From Allobranchiibius sp. CTAmp26 (lineage in GTDB: Bacteria; Actinomycetota; Actinomycetes; Actinomycetales; Dermatophilaceae), in NCBI RefSeq assembly GCF_017565405.1, contig NZ_JAGEKR010000003.1:1-64000 (forward strand): a stretch of 64,000 bases of DNA, read 5' to 3'. Every line of letters begins with the position of its first letter. Within the stretch, counting starts at the first letter, position 1. Positions 55,886 through 62,987 of this stretch are shown here, one piece after another. The notes under the pieces are model-generated. The model was not told the origin of the DNA and did no database searches. It saw nothing but the letters and a program-made list of their open reading frames with translations. The translations under genes and the position numbers were made by a program.

Positions 55886-56758
55886 TCACGCGCCGCCGGC
55901 GCTGACGATGGCATCGGTGACGAAGCCGGCGAGCAGACCGACCAAGAGCCCGTAGGCCACCAGATCGGCGCGGCGGGCGCGAGCGGTCACGCCGAGGAGT
56001 TGGACGATGACGTAGACGATGGAGCCTGCGGCCAGGGTGAGGAACGCGACACTGACCGGCTCGGAGGTGAAGGTGTGCCCGACCGCGGTGCCGACGAAGG
56101 TGGGGCCCCCTCCGATGGCGGCCATAGCGAGGAGGAATCTCCAGCTGGGCCGGGTGGCGGGGTCCTCGAGACGGCGGTCGGCGGCCAGCGGCGCGACGAT
56201 GCCGAATCCCTCGGTGGCGTTGTGCAGGGCGAAACCGATGACCAGCACGGTGGCCAGCGAGATGGCGTTGCTGGCGGCTGCCTGTCCGATGGCGAGACCC
56301 TCAGCGAAGTTGTGCAGGCCGATCCCGACGGCGATCAGCAGTGCCAGACGACGGCCCGCGGGCCACGTGCGGACACCCCGCGCCCGGGCGGAGCGATCGG
56401 TCGCAGCCATCGCGCCCGGCCCGCCGTGGCCGGTGGGATGGGCCGTGCGGGCCATGTAGCGGTCGTACGCGACCAGGCTGAGGAGTCCCGCGCTCAGGCC
56501 GGCGGCGAACAGCACGCCGTACCCGAACACCGGCCCCAGGCTGCCATTGCCGTCGTGCACCTTGCCGAGCGCTGAGTCGATGGGCTCCCACGCGGCCGCG
56601 AGCACGTCCCAGAACAGGAACAGCAGGACCCCCACCGCGGTCGCGTTCAGGAACACCCGCAGGCCCGGCGCGGGAGCGCGCATCCGCCCCAGGGGCAACC
56701 CGATAACGATGGTCACGCCGGCGATGAAGCCCAGCAGCAGGGTGCTTGTCAGGCTCAT
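55886..56758 (-). CDS. ZIP family divalent-metal transporter
   Basis: The 290-aa membrane protein has eight predicted helices. Metal-binding motifs in helices 4 and 5 are IGLHNFAEGLAIGQ and FALHNATEGFGIVAP. The cytoplasmic loop between helices 3 and 4 carries histidines (HPTGHGG). ZIP proteins take up Zn, Fe or Mn. A DtxR/IdeR-like operator sits in its leader, so iron or manganese is likely. ATG 56758 lies behind GGAGGG. It precedes the GDT1 gene on the same strand, but that gene has its own riboswitch leader. Confidence 0.88.
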   Translation of the reverse strand: MSLTSTLLLGFIAGVTIVIGLPLGRMRAPAPGLRVFLNATAVGVLLFLFWDVLAAAWEPIDSALGKVHDGNGSLGPVFGYGVLFAAGLSAGLLSLVAYDRYMARTAHPTGHGGPGAMAATDRSARARGVRTWPAGRRLALLIAVGIGLHNFAEGLAIGQAAASNAISLATVLVIGFALHNATEGFGIVAPLAADRRLEDPATRPSWRFLLAMAAIGGGPTFVGTAVGHTFTSEPVSVAFLTLAAGSIVYVIVQLLGVTARARRADLVAYGLLVGLLAGFVTDAIVSAGGA

Positions 56759-56786
56759 CGTGCGCCCTCCGAATTCCATCGAATCA

Positions 56787-56805
56787 TTAGGTGAGGCTTG
56801 CCTAA
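56787..56805 (-). promoter_or_regulatory. DtxR/IdeR-like metal-regulator box of the ZIP gene
   Basis: TTAGGTGAGGCTTGCCTAA matches 16 of 19 positions of the iron-box consensus TTAGGTTAGGCTAACCTAA, including both conserved half-site ends. It lies 28 bases before the ZIP start codon. A DtxR-family repressor (iron- or manganese-responsive) would therefore shut off uptake when metal is ample. Confidence 0.75.
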
Positions 56806-56894
56806 TACTTCGTCCGCGTCAACTCGCGGTCCCGGTCGGTGCGGGGGCCGGTCGGCTCATGCGGGAATCAGGGAGCGAGTGGGATGCTCGGGAC

Positions 56895-57050
56895 ATGGGG
56901 ATTGATGAAGATGTCGAGCTCATCCTCGCCATTCTGCTGGTGGTGGGTTCCTTGCCGTTCGTGATGGCGTGGTTGGAGCGAACACTCGATCAGCCGGGCG
57001 AGTCCGACCACCGCCGGCGCCGCCGATTGCAGTGGCACCGAAGCCGATGA
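56895..57050 (+). CDS. Small membrane peptide, 51 aa
   Basis: MGIDEDVELILAILLVVGSL continues to PFVMAWLERTLD: one transmembrane helix with an acidic N-terminus and a very basic C-terminus (HRRRRRLQWHRSR). This fits a small N-out, C-in membrane protein. No family recognised and no strong ribosome-binding site, so its reality is moderate. It lies between the ZIP and TetR genes. Confidence 0.4.
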   Translation: MGIDEDVELILAILLVVGSLPFVMAWLERTLDQPGESDHRRRRRLQWHRSR

Positions 57051-57197
57051 GCACCGCAGGCCCCAGACTCGGCCCACCCGGGCGTTCTCGGTGCGCGCTC
57101 GGTACCCGTCAGGTCAGGAAGCTGACGGGTTCTGCGGTCTCGCTTCCTCCGCGCTTCTGCAGGTAGAGAACCAGCGGTACACGTAGAGCATTGATTG

Positions 57198-57214
57198 ATA
57201 TACCATCGGTATAT
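57198..57214. promoter_or_regulatory. Operator-like palindrome ATATACC-N3-GGTATAT
   Basis: Perfect 7-bp arms around a 3-base spacer lie in the only AT-rich spot of this region. The palindrome overlaps the TetR start codon (ATG 57213). This is the expected autoregulatory site for the TetR protein, controlling itself and the aldo-keto reductase. Confidence 0.65.
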
Positions 57215-57914
57215 GCCGTCTGGACGGACCCGTCTTCTCGATGCCGCGACCGAACTGCTTGCCGCGCAGCCGTCGCACGAGCCGAGCACGCGCGAGTTGT
57301 ATGAGGCGGCGGGCGTAGCAGCCCCGACGCTCTACCACCACTTCGGCACGAAAGAGGGCCTCCTCGACGCGGTCGTGGAGCGGGCGTTCGCCGACTACCT
57401 GCAGCGCAAGCACGGGATGCTCCGGACCGGCGATCTCGTCACCGACTTCTGCGCCGGATGGGACCTGCACGTCGAGTTCGGCGTCGCGAACCCGACCCTG
57501 TACGCCCTGATGTACTCGCCCGGCCGCGTGAGCGCCGCCGCCGCAACGGCGGACACGCATCTGCGCGCAGCCCTGGAGCGGATGCGTGACGCCGGCCTCT
57601 TGCGCGTCGACGTCGACACCGCGGCGGCGATGACGACCGGGATGGCGATCGGGTGCGTCACCCAGCTGAACCGGCAGCACCGACCGGTCGACAACCCTGC
57701 GGCGCTGGCGACCCGCGCCGCGTTGATCGAACAACTCACCGGGCAGTCCTCGGCGTCGACCTCGCCGGACCAGGCCGCGCGGGCGCTGCTTCGCGAACTG
57801 CCAGAGGTCGCAGCACGATTCACCTCCGCCGAATCGGCGCTCTTGACCCAGTGGCTGCGCGCCATTGCCGAGGAAGAGCGCGCAGCCGCACCCCCGAAAG
57901 GATCCCGACCATGA
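57213..57914 (+). CDS. TetR-family transcriptional regulator
   Basis: The 233-aa protein has the N-terminal TetR HTH: GRTRLLDAATELLAAQPSHE, then LYEAAGVAAPTLYHHFGTKE and GLLDAVVERAF. A helical ligand domain follows, divergent as usual. ATG 57213 is inside a palindromic operator. Its stop overlaps the aldo-keto reductase start by 4 bp (ATGA), so the regulator and enzyme are one operon, likely induced by a substrate aldehyde or ketone (inference). Confidence 0.9.
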   Translation: MPSGRTRLLDAATELLAAQPSHEPSTRELYEAAGVAAPTLYHHFGTKEGLLDAVVERAFADYLQRKHGMLRTGDLVTDFCAGWDLHVEFGVANPTLYALMYSPGRVSAAAATADTHLRAALERMRDAGLLRVDVDTAAAMTTGMAIGCVTQLNRQHRPVDNPAALATRAALIEQLTGQSSASTSPDQAARALLRELPEVAARFTSAESALLTQWLRAIAEEERAAAPPKGSRP

Positions 57915-58879
57915 CGAGCACAACACACGAGAGCCGCTTCGACCCGAGCCTGCAGATCGGCGACCTGATCGTTCCTCGCGTGGGGTACGGGGCCATGCAA
58001 CTCGCCGGTGCGGGCGTCATCGGGCTACCCCAAGATCCGAACAACGCCATCGCGCTCCTCCAACATGCCGTCGAACAGGGCGTCCGATTCTTCGACACCG
58101 CGAACGCGTACGGCCCGCGGACGGTGAATCAGCTCATCGGCCGCGCCTTGGCGCCCTTCGGCGACGACATCATCATCGGCAACAAGGTCGGCGCGACCCG
58201 AGGGCCCCGAGGCGAGTGGGTCACTGACAGCAGACCGGACACGATCCGTTCCCAGGTCGAGGACGCTCTGTTCGACCTGCGCACCGAGCGCAGCAGCCTG
58301 ACCTACCTGCGACTCTGGGGCGACAGCGAAGGTCGCGCCGGATCCATCGCGGAGGACGTGCCGCTGGAGGACTCTCTCGGCGCCCTGGTGGACATGCAGC
58401 GTGAAGGCAAGATCGACCGCATCGGGATCTCGGGAGCGAACTCCGAACTCCTCGCCCGCGCGCAGCAGGTCACCAAGATCGCTGCAGTGCAGAACCGGTA
58501 CAACCTCATCGACCGATCAGGCGTCGAAGTTCTCGCCGCCTGCGAACGAGACAGCATCGCGTTCGTGCCGTACTTCCCGCTCGCCACCGGCGGCATCGCC
58601 GGCCTCGACGCCCTCACCGCGCCCGCCCGTCGGCTCCGCGTCTCCGAGCCGACCATCGCCCTCGCGTGGCTGCTGCGACGTTCCGCGGTCATCGTCCCGA
58701 TCCCTGGAACCCAGAGGATCACGCACCTCGATGACAACCTTCACGCCGCCGAGATCGCCACGGACCTGACCAACGCGGAAGTCCAGGCCCTCACCGACAC
58801 CGAGGACGAGAGCACTGCCGCGCTCACGCGGATGCCCACGCGCATGCTCGATGCGTTGCGGCGACCACGCAGCACCTGA
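57911..58879 (+). CDS. Aldo/keto reductase with altered catalytic histidine
   Basis: The 322-aa TIM-barrel protein is a NADPH-dependent aldehyde/ketone reductase by family. The catalytic aspartate and tyrosine are in FFDTANAYG, the lysine in IIIGNKVGATRG. Strand 4, which normally carries the tetrad histidine (x-x-H-W/x-P/D), reads LTYLRLWGDSEG, with tryptophan at the histidine place. RIGISGANSELLARAQQVTK, VPYFPLATGGIAG and VIVPIPGTQRITHLDDNLHA complete the fold. It is cotranscribed with the TetR gene. Confidence 0.88.
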   Translation: MTSTTHESRFDPSLQIGDLIVPRVGYGAMQLAGAGVIGLPQDPNNAIALLQHAVEQGVRFFDTANAYGPRTVNQLIGRALAPFGDDIIIGNKVGATRGPRGEWVTDSRPDTIRSQVEDALFDLRTERSSLTYLRLWGDSEGRAGSIAEDVPLEDSLGALVDMQREGKIDRIGISGANSELLARAQQVTKIAAVQNRYNLIDRSGVEVLAACERDSIAFVPYFPLATGGIAGLDALTAPARRLRVSEPTIALAWLLRRSAVIVPIPGTQRITHLDDNLHAAEIATDLTNAEVQALTDTEDESTAALTRMPTRMLDALRRPRST

Positions 58880-58994
58880 ATCCGGCCTGTCGCCAAAACT
58901 GATCCCTGTCGCCCGGCCGCAGCGCGCCCACTTGGATTGCCCGACTGCGTTCGGAGAGTGAGCGCGTCCAGCCAGCGGCTCTGGAGTCCGGCGG

Positions 58995-59165
58995 ATGAAC
59001 TACCTCGTGTGCCCGGACGACGGGGAGCAAGTGAAAGTCGTCCCAGGCCATCGGGACCCTGAGGCCGGGCTGGTTGTGTGCTGCCCCCGATGCGCCAGAG
59101 CGTTCAGGTTCGCCGTGGGCGCGCTCATTTCGATCGGGGATCCAGAGGCTCCGGAGACCCAATAA
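58995..59165 (+). CDS. Small zinc-ribbon-like protein, 56 aa
   Basis: Reading from ATG 58995 gives MNYLVCPDDGEQVKVVPGHR, then EAGLVVCCPRCARAFRFAVG and a short end to the TAA at 59163-59165. One cysteine near the N-terminus (C6) and CCPRC at 29-33 resemble half of a zinc ribbon. GGAG lies 9 bases upstream. It is too short for common gene-calling cutoffs. Its function is unknown; the first knuckle has only one cysteine, so a metal site is uncertain. Confidence 0.45.
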   Translation: MNYLVCPDDGEQVKVVPGHRDPEAGLVVCCPRCARAFRFAVGALISIGDPEAPETQ

Positions 59166-59220
59166 TGCAGCGGGGCGGTCGGATCCGTACCTGATCAGCA
59201 CCTGGATCTGGCGCCGGCGC

Positions 59221-60138
59221 TCAGACAGAGCAGTCGATGGTCAGCCAGCCGCCGTGGTGCTCGGCGACTTCGTACGGCCGGCCGCTGCGCCGGCCCCAGT
59301 CGTCCAGATCGGCCAGGTCGATGGTGCGCACGTGACCGAACGTCTCGTTGGCATCCTCCTCCAGCGGTACGGCGATCACGGCGCGGCGCCGGGCCAACCG
59401 CAACGCCTCGGCGATGGCGCGCTCACCCTGTTCGTCGTCCAGGTGCTCCAGCAGGTGCAGCATCAGGACGGTGTCGGCGCACCCGCTTGCGGCCGGCACG
59501 TGCGTCGCATCGGCCACCAGGGTGCGGATGCCGAGACCGAGGCGCGCCGCGACCGCGGACAGCAGCCCGACGGTGCCCGCCGAGACGTCCGAGGCCGTGG
59601 CGGCGATGCCGTCCCGGGCCAGCAGCAACGACAGGAATCCGAAGCAGCACCCCAGCTCCAGCACGCTGTCCCCGCACAACGCGCGCGCACGGGTGTAGAC
59701 CGGGGCATAACCCTCGATGCCCTGAGGGCATCCGGAGCCGGTGAAGGTGTCGCCGACGCACTCGTCGAGCCGGCGGATGGTGTTGCGATAGAACGCCGTC
59801 CACGCATCGAGTGGGTCAGCGCACGTGGTCCGCACGACCCCGGTGACGATGCGCTCGAAGGAGTCGGCGCCGCGCACCCAGCCCGGCTCGAACAGTTCAC
59901 TCCAGAGCAGCCCGGTGAGGTCTTCATCGATCGTGTCGGCGGTCAGCACGTGCCGCACGATCAGTTCAGGACCGCGCCCGGACAGGTCGAAGTGCTCGGT
60001 GCGCACGATGTGCCGGGCCCCCGGCGCCGGGCGCAGGGACTCCGGCGCGATGTCGACCGTGCCGTCGGCGTACCGGCCCTCTCGCAGCGGGCGGAACGGG
60101 TCGAGCGCCTCGGCGCCGCCCACCGCACTGACGCTCAT
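59221..60138 (-). CDS. mftM: SAM-dependent methyltransferase, MftM-like (mycofactocin)
   Basis: The 305-aa protein has a distinct N-terminal domain (RGPELIVRHVLTADTIDEDL, TGLLWSELFEPGWVRGADSF, YRNTIRRLDECVGDTFTGSG) followed by a class I SAM fold: VLELGCCFGFLSLLLARDG, then ASDVSAGTVGLLSAVAARLG and LHLLEHLDDEQGERAIAEAL. This resembles MftM, which methylates the glucose chain of mycofactocin. Identification rests on my memory of the family and on context. ATG 60138 overlaps the VWA gene stop by 4 bp. Confidence 0.75.
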   Translation of the reverse strand: MSVSAVGGAEALDPFRPLREGRYADGTVDIAPESLRPAPGARHIVRTEHFDLSGRGPELIVRHVLTADTIDEDLTGLLWSELFEPGWVRGADSFERIVTGVVRTTCADPLDAWTAFYRNTIRRLDECVGDTFTGSGCPQGIEGYAPVYTRARALCGDSVLELGCCFGFLSLLLARDGIAATASDVSAGTVGLLSAVAARLGLGIRTLVADATHVPAASGCADTVLMLHLLEHLDDEQGERAIAEALRLARRRAVIAVPLEEDANETFGHVRTIDLADLDDWGRRSGRPYEVAEHHGGWLTIDCSV

Positions 60139-61664
60139 CGCACCTCCTGGCCCAGCTCCAGGGAGACCGACTCGAGGGACTCCAGCCCGCGCACGACGTG
60201 GACCGCGTCGCAGTACTCGGCGTAAAGCGGCACGTCGCAGCGGCCGAGCCCCCAGGAGTAGCGCGGTTCCGGCGTCAGCCAGATGGTGTGGCGGGCACGC
60301 CGGGTCAACTCCTCGAAGGCTCGCATCCCGGGATCGTGACCGTTGCCCCGGCCGTCGCTCAGCACCACGAACGTCGTCCGGGAGTGCACGGCCGAGCCGT
60401 ACTCCTCCAGGAACGTCGAGAACGCGCTTCCGCAGTCGGTGTCCGCGTCGACGTCGATCGGACCCCCGCCGACCGGGCCCGCCATGATCCGGGTGAGCGC
60501 CTCCTGCGGGCGCAGCTGATCGAACATGTCGGTGACCTCGGCGACCTGGTCGACGAAAACGAAACTGCGCACCGAGGACACCAGCGACGCCAGTCCCTGC
60601 ACGAGGTGCAGGGTGAACTGGGCGGTCGAGCGGACCGACAGAGACACGTCGGCAAGCACCACGAGCCGGGGCCGGTCCGGCGTCTTGCGCACCGTCACCG
60701 GGCGGAACGGGATCGCGTCGTAGCGCATGTTGGCGCGCATCGTGCGTGCCCCGTCGACCGTGCCCGTCGAGGCGATCTGGCGCCGTGGACGCGGCGCGCC
60801 GTGCAGTCCGCGCACGATCCGGCGCAGCGACTGCTCCATGGTGAAGCGCTCCCACTGGTCGATCTGCTCGGCCTGGGCGATCTCGTGCTCACGCTGCTCC
60901 ATGTCGACCTGCAGGTCGAGCATCTTCTGCAGATGGCGGCGCAGGCTGTCGGACAGCCCGTCGAGCAGGGGCGCGAGCTTCTGGCGCATCGCCTCCAGGT
61001 CGGCGTTCTCCTCGTCGTCGTCACCGTCGGGCAGGTCGGAGTCGGCGAGCCAGCCGAGCAGCGCCATCTCCTGCGCCACGGACAGGTCGGCGTCCACCTC
61101 GACACCGGGGGCTTTGGCGATGGTGCCGGGCAGTCCGGGGTTGTGCAGTCTGCGCACCGACAGCCGTACGCGGGCAGCCTCCACCAGGGCGTCGACCTTG
61201 TCCTTGGACAGCACCACCTCGTCGGTGCTGGAGGACATGTCGAGCTTGTTGGCCTCCTGGTGCAGGTTGAACTGCTGCACCAGGTCCTCGGGGCGGAAGT
61301 AGTCGCGGATGTCGTCCGGCTCGCCGTGGCTGTGTCCCTGCGACGGGGTGTCACCGGGCTCCTGGGACAGCGTGAACTGCTGCAGATCCCCCTCGTCGGA
61401 CAGGTCGTCGTGCGCGTGGGAGTGCTCGTCCTCCTTGGCCAGCACGGGCAACAGGAAGAAGAACGCGTCGAAGACGGTCTCGAAGGTGGGCAGGTCGCGG
61501 CGATCCTTGATCAAGGTCACCGACAGAGCGGCGCGCAGCGACTCCCGGTCGCGCAGCAGACCCGGCGTGGCGGCGGCATGCATGGCGTCGAGGACCTCGC
61601 TCACGCTCACGCGTACGCCGTACAGCCGCAGCAGACGTACGAACCGGTGCAGTGCGGCTTCCAT
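60135..61664 (-). CDS. CoxE-like VWA-domain protein
   Basis: The 509-aa protein has a helical N-terminal half with a histidine/aspartate-rich stretch (residues about 78-118, HSHAHDD and GHSHGEPDD). A C-terminal VWA domain carries the MIDAS motif DVSLS at residues 339-343 and a GTVDGARTMRANMRYD segment before it. VWA proteins of this class work with MoxR AAA+ ATPases as chaperones that insert metals or activate enzymes. The MoxR gene ends 6 bp upstream and mftM overlaps downstream, giving an operon with the methanol dehydrogenase. Confidence 0.88.
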   Translation of the reverse strand: MEAALHRFVRLLRLYGVRVSVSEVLDAMHAAATPGLLRDRESLRAALSVTLIKDRRDLPTFETVFDAFFFLLPVLAKEDEHSHAHDDLSDEGDLQQFTLSQEPGDTPSQGHSHGEPDDIRDYFRPEDLVQQFNLHQEANKLDMSSSTDEVVLSKDKVDALVEAARVRLSVRRLHNPGLPGTIAKAPGVEVDADLSVAQEMALLGWLADSDLPDGDDDEENADLEAMRQKLAPLLDGLSDSLRRHLQKMLDLQVDMEQREHEIAQAEQIDQWERFTMEQSLRRIVRGLHGAPRPRRQIASTGTVDGARTMRANMRYDAIPFRPVTVRKTPDRPRLVVLADVSLSVRSTAQFTLHLVQGLASLVSSVRSFVFVDQVAEVTDMFDQLRPQEALTRIMAGPVGGGPIDVDADTDCGSAFSTFLEEYGSAVHSRTTFVVLSDGRGNGHDPGMRAFEELTRRARHTIWLTPEPRYSWGLGRCDVPLYAEYCDAVHVVRGLESLESVSLELGQEVR

Positions 61665-61670
61665 GGCCGG

Positions 61671-62894
61671 CTACAGCGGACGCTTGCGGGCGGCCGCGAC
61701 GGGGTTGCGTCGGCCGGGCATCGGGGTGCGCACCCCTGCCGCACCGGCCTTGGCCGGCCCGGTGGACCCGTAGTACCCCTCGTCATGGCGCCCGGGCCGA
61801 TCCTTCGCCGCGCGGCGCGCCACCCCCTCGGGATCCTTGGCGCCGACGGTCGGCTCCGGTGCGGGGTGGGTGTGGCCGTCATCCGGGTGATCGTGGGGGT
61901 GGTCGTGCCCGTGACCGTGGCTGTGGCCATGGCCGGGCAGCGCGTCCGGGACCTCGGCGTTCGGGTCGATCAACCGGGGCAGCGCGTTACGCGCGGTCTG
62001 CAGGTCCCGCTCGTACTTCACGACCACCGAGAGCGTCTCGGACAGCAGGGAGGCCGACAGCTCCTCGGCTCCCAGGACTGCCAGGGTGCGTGCCCAGTCG
62101 ATGGTCTCGCTGACGCTCGGCGCCTTGCGCAGGTCCAGCTCACGCAGCCCGCGCACCACCTGCACCAGACCCTCCGCCAGGGCCGGCTCCAGACCGGTGT
62201 CCTTGGAGGCGATGATGTCCAGCTCGCGATCGGCCTCCGGATAGTCGAGGAACAGGTGCAGGCAGCGTCGTTTCAGTGCCGCGGACAGGTCACGGGAGTT
62301 GTTGCTGGTGAGGACGACGTACGGCTGATGCTTCGCCGACACGGTGCCGACCTCCGGGATGGAGATCTGGAACTCCGCGAGCGTCTCGAGCAGGACGGCC
62401 TCCAACGCCTCATCGGCCCGGTCCACCTCGTCGATCAGCAGCACCACCGGCTCCGGTGAGGTGAGCGCCTCGAGCAAGGGCCGCTGGGCGAGGAACCGTT
62501 CGGAGAAGAAGACGCTGTCCTGCTCGGAGATGCGATCGACGGCCTCACCGATGGTGCTGGTGTCCGCGACGATCTGCCCGATCTTCTCCCGCAGGATCTG
62601 GGTGTAGAGCAGCTGCTTGCCGTAGTCCCACTCGTAGAGGGCCTTGGACTCGTCCTGTCCCTCGTAGCACTGCAACCGCAGCAGCCGGCGGCCCGTGGCG
62701 GTCGCCAGACTCTGCGCTAGCTGCGTCTTGCCGACACCGGCCGGCCCCTCGATCAGCAGCGGCTTGTCCAGCCGGGTCTGCAGGAACACGGTGGTGGCGA
62801 GGCGGTCGTCGCTCAGATACCCGACCTCGCGCAACCTGGCCTTGGTGTCCTCGACGTCTGCGAAAGCGGGTACCTCGGGGGTCGTGTCGTCCAC
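61671..62894 (-). CDS. MoxR-family AAA+ ATPase with histidine-rich tail
   Basis: The 407-aa ATPase has Walker A GPAGVGKT at residues 50-57, Walker B VVLLIDEVDRADE near 150 and sensor 1 VVLTSNNSRDLSAALKRR. After the AAA+ core, residues 322-343 contain ten histidines in alternating GH/DH pairs, followed by a low-complexity basic tail. MoxR ATPases pair with VWA proteins to remodel or metallate client enzymes. The histidine tail suggests metal handling. GTG 62894 follows GAGGAC; the in-frame stretch upstream lies in the hairpin region. Confidence 0.9.
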   Translation of the reverse strand: MDDTTPEVPAFADVEDTKARLREVGYLSDDRLATTVFLQTRLDKPLLIEGPAGVGKTQLAQSLATATGRRLLRLQCYEGQDESKALYEWDYGKQLLYTQILREKIGQIVADTSTIGEAVDRISEQDSVFFSERFLAQRPLLEALTSPEPVVLLIDEVDRADEALEAVLLETLAEFQISIPEVGTVSAKHQPYVVLTSNNSRDLSAALKRRCLHLFLDYPEADRELDIIASKDTGLEPALAEGLVQVVRGLRELDLRKAPSVSETIDWARTLAVLGAEELSASLLSETLSVVVKYERDLQTARNALPRLIDPNAEVPDALPGHGHSHGHGHDHPHDHPDDGHTHPAPEPTVGAKDPEGVARRAAKDRPGRHDEGYYGSTGPAKAGAAGVRTPMPGRRNPVAAARKRPL

Positions 62895-62936
62895 GTCGTC
62901 CTCTCTGACGATCCACTGCGTATTCGGTGGTGCGAG

Positions 62937-62979
62937 CTCGACGTGGCACACCCCTGACCTATGGGCGTGCCACGTCGAG
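62937..62979 (-). terminator. Stem-loop between methanol dehydrogenase and MoxR
   Basis: Two 17-base arms (62937-62953 and 62963-62979) pair at 16 positions with a nine-base loop, starting 8 bases after the dehydrogenase stop. It is a likely partial terminator or RNA-stability element that would keep the dehydrogenase mRNA in excess over its chaperones. Confidence 0.65.
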
Positions 62980-62987
62980 TGTCCTGG

